Shown in pieces: positions 1 through 9,543 of a stretch of 45,079 bases of DNA. The stretch's first letter is position 1; every line of letters begins with the position of its first letter. The notes beneath the pieces were generated by a model. It searched no databases and had not been told where the DNA came from. It worked only from the letters and a program-made list of their open reading frames with translations. Where the stretch lies: IMG/VR virus record IMGVR_UViG_3300034198_025067, positions 1-45,079 of that record; one strand, written 5' to 3'. A program made the position numbers and the translations under genes. This DNA comes from a virus.

Positions 1-1
1 A

Positions 2-1231
2 CTTTCTTTCCCTGATATTACAACCGTATGTGTGTTAGACGGAACAACACCATATTTTGTACCAACAACAGGTACCGCATTGTCACCAAATGGAACACCT
101 TGTTTTGCTCCAACCGCAACACCATCACCTACATCTACTCCAACTCCAACACCGGTGACTACTTTAAGACAAATTCTTAAAGTTAATAATATATCATCCG
201 TTCTTGGAAATTTATCAAATGAAAATGCTCGATTAGCATACGCACAAAATAATGGATTTACAGGTATACAACTATATGGATTATATGGGGTATTTGGAGA
301 CCCAACAAAAGAGTCTCAACTAGCTAGCTTTATAAATCGTGCATATACAACTTATGGATTAACGACTGTTGGTTGTATTATGGGAAGAGGAAATTCAGGA
401 TTTATAAATGCGTTAGCATATAACGCAAGTGTTCCAGCAATATCAAAATTTAATGACTTTAATAAAGAAAATGAATTTTGGAATTACTTCAGAGTTGATT
501 TTGTGATTAGTACTGTTGTAATTGGATTTACTTATAGTATTACTCTTAATGGAACTACATACAGTTATACATCAGTACCTGGTGATACTAAAGACACTAT
601 AGCCGCGGCATTAGCATTGGCATGTGCACCATCAGGATTGGCGATAACAATAAGAACGACTAACGTTACTGACGATACTGTGTCTATAAAAAACACGACA
701 AATATTTACGCATCATTTACTTACTCAAATAGTTTAAATATTAGTGATGATAATATAAATGAAACTTTCACAGATTGGATTGCAAGCTTAGTTTGGTTGA
801 AGGCGAATATAGGTTCAAACGGAACTATATCCGCATATGTGGCAAACCCTTCAAATAATTGGGGAGTAACTGAGGCAGAACAAATATGTACTAATGTTGA
901 CTACTATGAGGGTACAAACTATACTACAACGCCAAATGAGAGTCAAAATTCTTATCGTAACAATCAGTTAGTTTATATAGCACAAGGAGCGTTAAATATT
1001 GGTAAAGTTCAAAAACATTATCCAATATTCTCATCTGAAAGTCTTGCGATAATTCCAAATTGTGGAGAGGCTACTTTTATGGGGGCGTACCTACAAAGTA
1101 ACGGTATTGCAACGGCTAACAGTACTTGGTTATCACAATATAATGCTGACTCAATACCAAATAAAACAAGTCTTGAATGGGTAGGATATAATTATTTCTC
1201 ATACAATTGTTTATCTCAATATGTTCCATAA
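2..1231 (+). CDS. Tail fibre/adhesin-like protein with glycosidase-like barrel (5'-partial)
   Basis: The reading frame is open from base 2 with no upstream stop, so the true start lies outside the window; the GTG at 32 is only an internal alternative, and numbering here counts from it. A Pro/Thr linker (residues ~27-44, including TPTPTP) joins an N-terminal piece to a larger domain. That domain (~45-153, ~245-399) has alternating helices and strands that look TIM-barrel-like, with an acidic segment NKENEFW near 144-150 that could hold a catalytic acid. Residues ~154-243 read as an inserted beta domain (LNGTTYSYTSVPGDT). It sits head-to-tail with three other fibre-type genes, so a host-surface binding or glycan-cleaving role is plausible. 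The structural assignment is fairly safe; the enzyme assignment is inference. Confidence 0.6.
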   Translation, partial: LSFPDITTVCVLDGTTPYFVPTTGTALSPNGTPCFAPTATPSPTSTPTPTPVTTLRQILKVNNISSVLGNLSNENARLAYAQNNGFTGIQLYGLYGVFGDPTKESQLASFINRAYTTYGLTTVGCIMGRGNSGFINALAYNASVPAISKFNDFNKENEFWNYFRVDFVISTVVIGFTYSITLNGTTYSYTSVPGDTKDTIAAALALACAPSGLAITIRTTNVTDDTVSIKNTTNIYASFTYSNSLNISDDNINETFTDWIASLVWLKANIGSNGTISAYVANPSNNWGVTEAEQICTNVDYYEGTNYTTTPNESQNSYRNNQLVYIAQGALNIGKVQKHYPIFSSESLAIIPNCGEATFMGAYLQSNGIATANSTWLSQYNADSIPNKTSLEWVGYNYFSYNCLSQYVP

Positions 1232-1262
1232 AATACCAAAGAAAATTTTAGATTAATAAAAC

Positions 1263-2759
1263 ATGAGCGTAACTCAACAGACATTAGGATATGGATTAAC
1301 AATAGAAGGGGCATTTTATGCATATACAAATAACCCAACTTCATTCTATGTTGACCCAATATTCACAACAAATACTGGGGCAACAATAACCTATGAATCT
1401 TATGTTGACTTAATTATGAGTTCGTATTCTTCTGCGGGATACTATTCAAATGGGGTTATTGTTAGATATTATGACGGAAGTCAGACTTTATCCGCGTCAA
1501 CATTTCCACAATATAGTACATACCTATCAGGATGTTGCGATAATAAATTATATAAATTAAAATCAAATAGTTCTCTATTATTAGGAACGGTAATTTATAT
1601 TCCACCTGTTAATTTTTGTTATACCGTAATTGAAGGACCTTCTTTACCTACGTCATATGAAACATTAAATGATGATAATGGTTATGGAATATTAAGCCCT
1701 GATGATGATTGTAACGCTATTGAATGTGAGCCATGTCCATTACCACCACCAGATTGTACATGTTATACAATTAGTGTACCTATATCATCTCCTTCTACTT
1801 TTGGTGCATATGAAGGATGTTTTGGTGGGTCATATTCATTCTCAATTCTTTCAGGAGAAACTTTAAATATTTGTGCTAAAACAGGGATGGTATTTCCTTT
1901 AGTTCCCGCGAATATTGTTGCAGGAGACCCTTGTCTTTCAACATCAGGATGTAGTTGTACACCTGAACCAGGATTAACAATTAATGATTGTTCACCAATT
2001 ACGTTACTACCAATGGGTATACAATGTTCTGTAGTTAATCCTACTGAAGCAAACCCAAATAGTGGACAATTAACTTTATTAATAACAGGAGGAACAAATC
2101 CATATACAGTTGTATGGACATTAGAAAATGGAGGTACAATAACAGGTGATACTCTTCTTAATATGCCTGAAGGAAACTATTATGTTAAAGTTACTGACGT
2201 ATATAATGATTTTAGTGCTGAAACAACATGTGTTTTAGCGATAGATAGAGATTGTACATTCTCAGGAAGTGTAATTGAATTTATTCTTCCTACACCAACA
2301 CCAGGTCCGACATCAACACCTGTACCAACACCTGAGCCAACGATTTGTATAACAAGACCTCCAACTCCTACTCCAAGTGCATCACCAACACCTACACCAA
2401 CACCTATATTATGTTCTATTGACATTGACTTTAGTAAATCAGGATTGGCGAATACTTACGGTGCGGTTTATGATATAACAACTTCACCACCAACAACATT
2501 ATTTAGTTGGAGCTCAACAACATCATCAACATCTACAACAGTACAAGCCCCAATAGGTGCGGTATTACAGGTACATGGTATTGCTACCGCGGGAGGTGGA
2601 TGTGGTAATTCTTCAATTGCGGTTACATTAACAGATAATGGTGTTGATACAAATTACTATTGGACTAGTGCAACACTCCCTCCTGTTGGTGGAATAAATC
2701 AAAATATAACAGATTGTAATAATAATTATAGTATAGCAATCCAAGTAGGATGCGTGTAA
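1263..2759 (+). CDS. Cys-rich tail adhesin with SprB-like repeat
   Basis: This 498-residue protein is rich in cysteine (CEPCPLPPPDCTCY, GCSCTPEPG) and carries a long Pro/Thr linker around residues 340-382. Residues ~237-326 match the SprB repeat layout: a cysteine start, then GQLTLLITGGTNPYTVVW, then NMPEGNYYVKVTD and a closing cysteine. SprB repeats are known from the gliding adhesin of Bacteroidota. The C-terminal ~110 residues form another Cys-containing beta domain. No signal peptide is visible, which fits a virion protein rather than a secreted one. It lies 31 bases after the previous fibre gene and 3 bases before the next. Likely a host-binding fibre; the receptor cannot be told from sequence. 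Confidence 0.6.
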   Translation: MSVTQQTLGYGLTIEGAFYAYTNNPTSFYVDPIFTTNTGATITYESYVDLIMSSYSSAGYYSNGVIVRYYDGSQTLSASTFPQYSTYLSGCCDNKLYKLKSNSSLLLGTVIYIPPVNFCYTVIEGPSLPTSYETLNDDNGYGILSPDDDCNAIECEPCPLPPPDCTCYTISVPISSPSTFGAYEGCFGGSYSFSILSGETLNICAKTGMVFPLVPANIVAGDPCLSTSGCSCTPEPGLTINDCSPITLLPMGIQCSVVNPTEANPNSGQLTLLITGGTNPYTVVWTLENGGTITGDTLLNMPEGNYYVKVTDVYNDFSAETTCVLAIDRDCTFSGSVIEFILPTPTPGPTSTPVPTPEPTICITRPPTPTPSASPTPTPTPILCSIDIDFSKSGLANTYGAVYDITTSPPTTLFSWSSTTSSTSTTVQAPIGAVLQVHGIATAGGGCGNSSIAVTLTDNGVDTNYYWTSATLPPVGGINQNITDCNNNYSIAIQVGCV

Positions 2760-2762
2760 GAT

Positions 2763-4106
2763 ATGAGTAGATATTTGTATATAAAAATAACAGGAGGAAC
2801 TTCACCAGGACCTTATACCATTTATTATAACGATGTTTTAAGTGGTAATGAGGCTTTCCTATACCCTAGTGGTAACCTAGCAACAGGGTTAACTTTAACA
2901 CAATTACAGGTAATTCCTGGATTGGAGGTGTCCACACCAAATATCGCGACTTCAATATTGATATATAATCAAAAATGTGACACATATGAAACATTTGATA
3001 TTGGAGAAGCTCCGCCTGAACAACATTGTGTTTGTGTTACTTTAACAAATGTAATAACAGGAGTTAATGGACAACTATTATTTTGTCCTAATGGATTTTA
3101 TATAAATAATAAACCAATTTATACTTTAAGTTCAGGAGGGCAAAATTATGCTATCACTTGGAATCAATCTAATCAATATTGGGAATGCTCAGATTTACCG
3201 GGATACCCTGGGTTTACAATTCGTTGTACTGACCCTGACAGTGTTCCATTAAGCCCTTGGGTATTATATGGTGTGGGTTCACAAGACTATATTATTAACG
3301 CAACTATAGACGTTTGCCAAAATCCTCTAACAATCTATAATATAAGTTGTACTTCACAAGAACCAACTTGTGTAGATGTTAATGATGGAGTAATAATTTC
3401 AACCGCAACAGGTGGAGCGGGTGGATGGAAATATTCATTAGATAATATATTATTCTTTAATACAACTGGTATATTTAGTAATTTGGCAGCCGGAACTTAC
3501 ACAGTATATGCTAAAGATATTTCAGGAAATACAACAAGTTGTAGTTTAACCTTAGACTCAAGAGTACCTGCCGAATACCCATTACCAATAAATCTGTTAT
3601 CAAACGATTTCTTATGTTCAGATGGAAATATGACTTTCTATGTGGCGTACTATGAGATAGATACTACTTCATTGGCTGACGGGGTTACTGCAACATTTGA
3701 CTTTAATCTTAATTATGGGTTAAGTTATTTATCACCAGGAAGTGCGATTTTCTACACAGATGACCATTCTATTGTTATTAATAATAGTTCACAAACAATA
3801 ACTTCAACTGATTGTGGTGATTTATTAGAAACAGGACCTTCTTCATGTAGCCCTAGTTATTCTCAATACGATGGATATAACAACTATTCTGCAACAGGAT
3901 TATCAGTAACAAATATTGATATTGTTACAGGTTATACTATCTATGGTATAGACACTCAAACTTTAGGACAATGGGTTCCACCTTGTTATACTAAGGCAAC
4001 GGTAACAATAAACATGACATTAACAAATGTAACATTAGATAATGTTTGTGATACGGTATCACCTTCTAATGTATCGTTTTCGTTAACACAAACTTATTCT
4101 CCATAA
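2763..4106 (+). CDS. Tail adhesin with SprB-like repeat
   Basis: The 447-residue product has an N-terminal beta domain (KITGGTSPGPYTIYYND), a Cys-rich middle, and an SprB-like repeat at residues ~194-265 (ISCTSQEPTC, then STATGGAGGWKYS, then LAAGTYTVYAKD, closing with SCSLTLD). The last ~180 residues are a beta-rich domain I do not recognise. It starts 3 bases after the stop of the preceding adhesin, so the two are surely co-transcribed, and they share style (Cys pairs, Gly-Gly turns) without being copies. Role inferred: phage fibre or host-attachment protein. Confidence 0.6.
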   Translation: MSRYLYIKITGGTSPGPYTIYYNDVLSGNEAFLYPSGNLATGLTLTQLQVIPGLEVSTPNIATSILIYNQKCDTYETFDIGEAPPEQHCVCVTLTNVITGVNGQLLFCPNGFYINNKPIYTLSSGGQNYAITWNQSNQYWECSDLPGYPGFTIRCTDPDSVPLSPWVLYGVGSQDYIINATIDVCQNPLTIYNISCTSQEPTCVDVNDGVIISTATGGAGGWKYSLDNILFFNTTGIFSNLAAGTYTVYAKDISGNTTSCSLTLDSRVPAEYPLPINLLSNDFLCSDGNMTFYVAYYEIDTTSLADGVTATFDFNLNYGLSYLSPGSAIFYTDDHSIVINNSSQTITSTDCGDLLETGPSSCSPSYSQYDGYNNYSATGLSVTNIDIVTGYTIYGIDTQTLGQWVPPCYTKATVTINMTLTNVTLDNVCDTVSPSNVSFSLTQTYSP

Positions 4107-4137
4107 TAAAAAAGAACAATTTTAATATTTATTTGAT

Positions 4138-6333
4138 ATGGCGTACATAATAAAAAATACTTCAGGTATTTTAAATACAAGGTTTACTGATACAGGTAGA
4201 ATGAAACTATCTAGAGGTAAATTAGATATAAGATATTTCCAAATAGGTGATAGTGAGGTTTGCTATAGCGCAATTCCAAACTACAATCATACCTTAAATA
4301 ATATTTTAGAGGCGGCATACAATGCTCAAAATTCATCACAACAGCCCGAGTCAAATAAAATGAATGTTAAATATCCATTTTATGTTACAAATAGTTCGGG
4401 TGGTACTTATGGTTTAGTTACAGAAGATTCACAAGTATATCCAGTATACAATACTGCAGCGCCAAGAGGATTTTTTACAGGTAGTTCATATGCTTGGTCA
4501 GCTCAAACAAGTTCGGCTTATACTGTGAACTCAAATTATTATATAGATACATGTTTATGTGTTGGTAATACAATGGTAATACAACCTAGTTTTTGTTCTC
4601 CAACAACAGGAACACCTGCGGTTGGTGATTTTGTTACAATAATATTTGATGGAGTTGGAGGATGTGGAGATATAACAGGAAGTTTTCCAATTTTAACGTA
4701 TAATGTAACAGGAGTTACTGGAAATATAATTGCGTTAGATAGAGATTTACCTAATTTATCGGTATCAGGATGTTGTGGAAATGCAAGAGTTTTATTTTAC
4801 CCATCAGGTATGACTGAACTATATGACTGCAATACCCCTGCTTGTTATTGGCCTGATGATGTGATTAATTTTGAATCGATATGTGATTCGGGAATTACTG
4901 ATGTTAAAATATGGAATATGAATATTCCTTGGTCTGTTAGTCCGGCTGGTGTTATCCCAACATTAAATGAAGATTATACAAAATATGCATCGGTAACTTA
5001 TTTAGGTAGTAAAGAATATTTTGGATACTATGAAACATCGGGGCAAACTTTTTGGAGAAATCCGACACAGAGTGCAGAAACAACCGATTCATATTATTAT
5101 AACTCATTTGATGAAATAATTGAGGTAGAGCCTTATGAACAAAAAGCGATTGCAATTGTTCATTATAGTAATAATGCGGTTGATAGTTTTTATGGTGAAA
5201 AATTTGCGATGGTACCGTACGATGCTAGTTCACCGATTACAACAGGTTTTGCAAGAAATTTTAAAGTAACAATACCTTGGTTAATGTGGCATAAATCTAA
5301 CACGGGATTAATGGGTGAAGAATTTTTTGTTGACCCTAATGTTGGTACTGCCGATTATTTTCATGTTAAATATATGCAATCCATACCTAATAAGGATATG
5401 AATAATCCGGGATTAAGATACTATCATTTATGGGATACTCATCTTAATTCAGATGGAAATCCTAGTAGAGTTGGTAAAGTTTTCCCTGATTTAAAAACAA
5501 TAATTTTTGATGATGATGAAATTGTTGCGGCATTATCTTACAAATCTAATAGAAATTGGACATTACCTGCACCGTCAATATCATTAATCACACCAAATGT
5601 ATGTGATGTAAACGCTAATGACACTGGAGTTTTAGAGAATGAAGATGAATATATGTATGTTACATATAGATTTAACTGTCCTTCATTTACAAATGGTCTT
5701 CATTGTAATTATTATTCTAAAATACAAGGTCCAACACAATCTTGTAATGTATCAAGTCAGAACATTGCGGTTAGATTTGGAAACGAGTTCCCATTCATGT
5801 CTTGTGAGTGTTGTTGTTTCCAAGGGTTCAGCGCTTGTGAATTTCAAATATTAGCACAAAAAGTAACTGGGTCAACAACTCAACCAAACCCAGGAAGTTG
5901 GAAACTAATTGATTTTACAAGTTCTGTTTTAAATGGTGGAGGGTGTGTTTCTGTATCGGCTTTAACTGCAAGCACATTTGTGATTACTAATAATTTATAT
6001 ACTGGTGGTACGAGTTATAATTTAGACGATTTTATTGATTTACCATTACCTACAGGAGAAGAAAATAAGTTAAATTTTGGTGATGAGTATTATTTTTACG
6101 GTAATATAGAATCCGACATAGAGGCAACAATATATGAAATGAGATTTTTATGTAATTTACCATCAACACAATTTAATTTATCAAGTAATCCAACTTGGAG
6201 TGCCGGCACAAAAAATTATATAACAGAGGTCGGTCTTTTTGATGCTGATAAGGATTTGGTTGTTATTACAAAATGTCAATCGCCAATTTTAAGACAAGGT
6301 ACCCAACAATTTGCGGTAAAGATAGACTTTTAA
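4138..6333 (+). CDS. Virion structural protein with tail-collar-like C-terminus
   Basis: At 731 residues this is one of the largest proteins here. The N-terminus (NTRFTDTGRMKLSRGKLD, then FQIGDSEVCY) looks like a conserved assembly or attachment segment. The last ~65 residues contain ITEVGLFDADKDLVV, followed by a P-I-L stretch and a beta C-terminus, the arrangement seen in phage tail-collar/fibre domains. The middle is beta-rich with an unusual CECCC cluster near residue 555. It follows three adhesin genes in the same direction and ends the structural block. Best guess: baseplate or fibre-connector protein; the exact role is unknown. Confidence 0.55.
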   Translation: MAYIIKNTSGILNTRFTDTGRMKLSRGKLDIRYFQIGDSEVCYSAIPNYNHTLNNILEAAYNAQNSSQQPESNKMNVKYPFYVTNSSGGTYGLVTEDSQVYPVYNTAAPRGFFTGSSYAWSAQTSSAYTVNSNYYIDTCLCVGNTMVIQPSFCSPTTGTPAVGDFVTIIFDGVGGCGDITGSFPILTYNVTGVTGNIIALDRDLPNLSVSGCCGNARVLFYPSGMTELYDCNTPACYWPDDVINFESICDSGITDVKIWNMNIPWSVSPAGVIPTLNEDYTKYASVTYLGSKEYFGYYETSGQTFWRNPTQSAETTDSYYYNSFDEIIEVEPYEQKAIAIVHYSNNAVDSFYGEKFAMVPYDASSPITTGFARNFKVTIPWLMWHKSNTGLMGEEFFVDPNVGTADYFHVKYMQSIPNKDMNNPGLRYYHLWDTHLNSDGNPSRVGKVFPDLKTIIFDDDEIVAALSYKSNRNWTLPAPSISLITPNVCDVNANDTGVLENEDEYMYVTYRFNCPSFTNGLHCNYYSKIQGPTQSCNVSSQNIAVRFGNEFPFMSCECCCFQGFSACEFQILAQKVTGSTTQPNPGSWKLIDFTSSVLNGGGCVSVSALTASTFVITNNLYTGGTSYNLDDFIDLPLPTGEENKLNFGDEYYFYGNIESDIEATIYEMRFLCNLPSTQFNLSSNPTWSAGTKNYITEVGLFDADKDLVVITKCQSPILRQGTQQFAVKIDF

Positions 6334-6392
6334 TGAAATCTTTATTATAAAAAAATACCAATTATACTTTTTATAAGTTTTATAAAAGATTT

Positions 6393-6992
6393 ATGGCGAA
6401 AAAAATACAAAACAACCCAAAAGTATTGGGATTAGATATATCAACAAAAACCATAGGATGGGCACTTTTTGATGTGGTGACTAAACAATTATTAGAATTA
6501 ACTCATATTTCTCCGCAACCAAAACCAAAAAGAGAAAATAAAATGGAAGAGCTTTTATTAAAAGCGGATATGTTCAGAGTTAAGTTAAATGATTATAAAA
6601 ATTTAGGAATCACAAAAGTTATAATTGAGGAACCTCTACTGAATTCTAATAACGTATATACCATAGGTACCTTATTAAGATATAATACACTTATTTGTAA
6701 AGAGATTTATGATGCGTTAGGAATTGTTCCTGAATTTATATCAACATACAACTCAAGAAAATTTGCGTTTCCCCATTTAGTACAACAGAATGATAAAGGA
6801 AAGTTTGTTTTATTTGGAGGTTTACCAAAAGACATTGACAAAAAAATGACAATATGGGAGTTGGTTGCGAAAAGAGAACCACAAATAAGTTGGCAGTATA
6901 CAAAAAACAATACTTTAAAGAAAGAAAATTTTGACCAATCAGATGCCTATACCTGTGTTTTAGGATATATGAAACAAGAAAATATTTGGTAA
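6393..6992 (+). CDS. RuvC-like Holliday-junction resolvase
   Basis: This 199-residue protein shows the RNase H-fold acidic residues of the RuvC family: D15 in LGLDISTKTIGWALFD, a glutamate in VIIEEPLL (~76), and an aspartate late in the protein in FDQSDAYTCVLGYM. Such enzymes cut four-way or branched DNA and help resolve replication and recombination intermediates before packaging. It opens the replication/recombination block, followed by primase and nuclease genes. The upstream 59 bases are very AT-rich with an imperfect inverted repeat at 6369-6390. Length is near that of bacterial RuvC. The family is well supported; specificity is not testable from sequence. Confidence 0.85.
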   Translation: MAKKIQNNPKVLGLDISTKTIGWALFDVVTKQLLELTHISPQPKPKRENKMEELLLKADMFRVKLNDYKNLGITKVIIEEPLLNSNNVYTIGTLLRYNTLICKEIYDALGIVPEFISTYNSRKFAFPHLVQQNDKGKFVLFGGLPKDIDKKMTIWELVAKREPQISWQYTKNNTLKKENFDQSDAYTCVLGYMKQENIW

Positions 6993-7035
6993 TAGATATC
7001 TTTTTTTTATCATATTTTTTAGTTATTATTACTTA

Positions 7036-7923
7036 ATGGATGAGTTTGAAGTAATAATAGATTTAATTTCACAATTTCTTGGTAAACCAAAAAAAGTCTA
7101 TGAGAGCCGTGGACAGGTGAGTTTTAATTGCATTGAATGTGATGAGGGTAAGGGAAAGGGTAATTTAGAAATCAGTGTTGAAAAGTCAGTCTATCATTGT
7201 TGGGCTTGTGGAATAAGTGGACCTTTAGGTAAACTATTTGATTCATATGGTAATAAAAAACAAAAAAAGGTTTATCTTTTATTACGACCTGAAGAAGAAC
7301 AAGAGAAAAAAACAAAAGTAATTAGGTTAAAATTACCTGAAGGGTATACCAAATTCAAAGACTCAAATCCTATATATCCACCACATAGAGAGGCATTGAA
7401 CTATCTCTATAAAAGAGGTATAACCGATGATATGATTGAGAAATATCAAATAGGGTATACAACAAAAGGTGATTATAGTGGTAGAATTATTGTACCTTCA
7501 TATACCCAAGACGAAAAATTAAATTATTTTGTTGCTAGAGATTGGGGAGGAAAGAGCAAGCTAAAATATAAAAATCCAATCGCAGAAAAAGATAAAATAA
7601 TCTTTAATGAACATTTAATAGATTGGGATAAAGATATTTTTTTGGTTGAGGGTGTCTTTGATGCTTTCTTTTTGGAAAATAGTGTACCAATGCTTGGAAA
7701 GTATATTTCGGAACTATTATTTGAATCGATATATACAAAATCAAAAGGGAATATTATTATTTGTTTAGATGGTGATGCGTTTAATGATGCTAAGAAACTT
7801 TATAAAGAACTTAATGGGGGAACACTCTATAATAGAGTGAAATTACTTAAACTTCCGATAGATAAAGATGTTTGTGATTTGAGAGGTAAAGTTGATGAAT
7901 TTTATATAAAAAACGTTAGATGA
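7036..7923 (+). CDS. DnaG-like primase with zinc finger and TOPRIM domain
   Basis: The N-terminus carries a zinc-ribbon-like set C32-x2-C35 and C55-x2-C58 (NCIEC, HCWACG), resembling the CHC2 finger of bacterial primases. A TOPRIM core follows: the conserved Glu in DIFLVEGVFDAFF (~205) and the Asp pair in IIICLDGDAFNDAKKL (~243-245). Both are needed for metal-dependent primer synthesis in this family. At 295 residues it is short and has no fused helicase domain. It overlaps the next gene by four bases (ATGA), which implies translational coupling with the nuclease. Confidence 0.85.
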   Translation: MDEFEVIIDLISQFLGKPKKVYESRGQVSFNCIECDEGKGKGNLEISVEKSVYHCWACGISGPLGKLFDSYGNKKQKKVYLLLRPEEEQEKKTKVIRLKLPEGYTKFKDSNPIYPPHREALNYLYKRGITDDMIEKYQIGYTTKGDYSGRIIVPSYTQDEKLNYFVARDWGGKSKLKYKNPIAEKDKIIFNEHLIDWDKDIFLVEGVFDAFFLENSVPMLGKYISELLFESIYTKSKGNIIICLDGDAFNDAKKLYKELNGGTLYNRVKLLKLPIDKDVCDLRGKVDEFYIKNVR

Positions 7924-8780
7924 ATATGAATTTAAAAAATATTGCAAAAGAGATTAGAGATTTAATCTATGAAAAACAAAAACAATTAGAACTGACATTT
8001 ATTGAGGAAGAACATAAATATTTTATGAAAGACCTTGACGGTAAGGTTAGTTCAAACTACCCATCAGTATCTAAAGTATTAAAAAAATTTTATGAAGAGT
8101 TCCCAACAGAGGAGGCGGCATATAATAAATCAGGTGGAGACCCCGAAGAACAAGAAAGATTAATTAAAGAATGGGCTGCTGCCGGCACTTATGCGACAAA
8201 TATGGGAAGTAGAGTACATTATCTTCTTGAAAAAAAAATAATAGAAGAAAATGGTTCATATAAAGAAGTTAGACAACCAATATTTGATTGTGATATTGAA
8301 CAAATATTAAAAAGTGATAGTATGGTGTCCGCAGGTTTAAAATTCATAAAATTAATGAAAGAAAGAGATGCGGTTTTATTGGATACTGAAACTGTTTTGG
8401 GTCATCCTGAATTAGGGTATACCGGACAACCTGATAAAATTTGGTTAATTATGAACAAAGAAAAAACAGGGTTTGGATTAATTATTACGGATTGGAAAAC
8501 AAATAAACCTAAAAATTTTGAAACAAATAGGTTTACAAAAAAAATGAAAAAACCATTCAATGATAATGACGATAATGCTTTAGGTCACTACTATGTTCAG
8601 TTACCTCTATATGGAAAACTTTTTATAAAAATGTTAGAAGGAACTAAATACGAAAATATAAAATTATATGGTTGTATTGTTGTTTTATTAAGAGAAGATT
8701 CTGATTTTATTGAGTACAGAGTACCAAAAGATGTAATTAATACTGTATTAAATATGAAAATGTCAGATTATCTATGTTGA
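7920..8780 (+). CDS. PD-(D/E)XK nuclease, RecB/Cas4-type
   Basis: The 286-residue protein has the nuclease core in order: a Glu in LDTETVLGHPELG, an Asp in YTGQPDKIW (~173) and DWKTNKP (~190), which is the D...(D/E)-x-K pattern of the RecB-like superfamily. These enzymes process DNA ends. It shares the ATGA overlap with the primase upstream, so it is probably made together with it, and it lies in the same block as RuvC, SbcD and SbcC. The first ~100 residues are helical and Lys/Glu-rich. Family call is strong; whether it is an exonuclease or a structure-specific nuclease is open. Confidence 0.8.
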   Translation: MNMNLKNIAKEIRDLIYEKQKQLELTFIEEEHKYFMKDLDGKVSSNYPSVSKVLKKFYEEFPTEEAAYNKSGGDPEEQERLIKEWAAAGTYATNMGSRVHYLLEKKIIEENGSYKEVRQPIFDCDIEQILKSDSMVSAGLKFIKLMKERDAVLLDTETVLGHPELGYTGQPDKIWLIMNKEKTGFGLIITDWKTNKPKNFETNRFTKKMKKPFNDNDDNALGHYYVQLPLYGKLFIKMLEGTKYENIKLYGCIVVLLREDSDFIEYRVPKDVINTVLNMKMSDYLC

Positions 8781-8812
8781 TTTTTACATGAAAAATTATT
8801 AAACTTATAGTT

Positions 8813-9067
8813 ATGAAAAAATTATTATTATTATTTATGGTGATTATGACGGTATCTTCATGCGTAACACCGCAATCAGGACTTACCGCTTACCAAACTA
8901 AAAATTTACATAAGTTTTCAAATAAAAAAAATTACAGAACCATTAATGGTCCACGATATGTAAGACCAAGAAAAAGAGGTGAGGTTATGCATCCGGCAGT
9001 TAAAAAAGAAACTCGTAAAGAATTAATTCGTATGATTAAAAGACAACGAGCAACCGTAAGTGAATAA
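8813..9067 (+). CDS. Small predicted lipoprotein
   Basis: The 84-residue product starts with a lipoprotein-type signal (MKKLLLLFMVIMTVSSC, lipobox VSSC with Cys17). The mature part is very basic (RPRKRGE, then KRQRA near the end). It lies alone between the nuclease and the zinc-ribbon gene. A phage outer-membrane lipoprotein could be an o-spanin or a superinfection-exclusion factor, but nothing here decides. The signal peptide is clear; the function is not known. Confidence 0.6.
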   Translation: MKKLLLLFMVIMTVSSCVTPQSGLTAYQTKNLHKFSNKKNYRTINGPRYVRPRKRGEVMHPAVKKETRKELIRMIKRQRATVSE

Positions 9068-9089
9068 AAAATAAAAAAATACAAATATT

Positions 9090-9317
9090 ATGGATATTAC
9101 AAAACCTAAAATTGATTTGAGAGAAATGCCTTCCACAAAATGCGATAGTTGTGAAGGAGAATTTTTTAGAGAAGTTCTAATTCTAAAAAAAGTAAGTAAA
9201 ATATTAACTGGTAGTTCTGAAGACACACTTGTACCTTTTCCCGTATACCAATGTGTAAATTGTAGTCATGTTAATGAAGAGTTTAACCCCTTCACCAAAG
9301 TTAGTGATGAATCATAA
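9090..9317 (+). CDS. Small zinc-ribbon protein
   Basis: The 75-residue protein has two CxxC pairs, KCDSCEG near residue 18 and YQCVNCSH near residue 56, about 38 residues apart, fitting a zinc ribbon. No other family signature is visible. It overlaps the next gene by 11 bases (start codon ATG at 9307) and sits just ahead of the SbcD gene, so a nucleic-acid-linked role is plausible but unproven. Confidence 0.6.
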   Translation: MDITKPKIDLREMPSTKCDSCEGEFFREVLILKKVSKILTGSSEDTLVPFPVYQCVNCSHVNEEFNPFTKVSDES

Positions 9318-9543
9318 AGAATTTTCTATTTGGTTAGATGGATTTTTGCATAATAAAGAAACACTAAATAAAATGGACATCCTTAGTGTTAGGGAAAAAT
9401 TATCAAAAATAAACGAAGAGGATAATTTTTTTAAGGATAATTTACAAAGATTTAACGAAGGCTTAAAACATAGATTACCGAACATTGTTAACCCCCCAAT
9501 ACCAAGAGCGCCAAACATAATTTGTAAAAAAGATGATAAATAA
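9307..9543 (+). CDS. Conserved-type small protein, unknown
   Basis: A 78-residue helical protein (MNHKEFSIWLDGFLH, then a Pro-rich end PPIPRAP). I chose ATG 9307 over the earlier in-frame ATG at 9268 because the longer form would overlap the zinc-ribbon gene by 50 bases and adds a poor-quality N-terminus. Its 3' end overlaps the SbcD start by 11 bases. Chained overlaps suggest one operon through the recombination genes. Function unknown. Confidence 0.6.
   Translation: MNHKEFSIWLDGFLHNKETLNKMDILSVREKLSKINEEDNFFKDNLQRFNEGLKHRLPNIVNPPIPRAPNIICKKDDK

Noticed and set aside
2180-2425. Minus-strand frame with a GVGVG-rich product
   Set aside because: It is the antisense of the Pro/Thr linker in the 498-residue adhesin; low complexity and no independent gene features.
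6369-6390. Terminator before the RuvC-like gene
   Set aside because: The inverted repeat is entirely A/T with one mismatch, so it is too weak to call; it may simply be promoter-like sequence.
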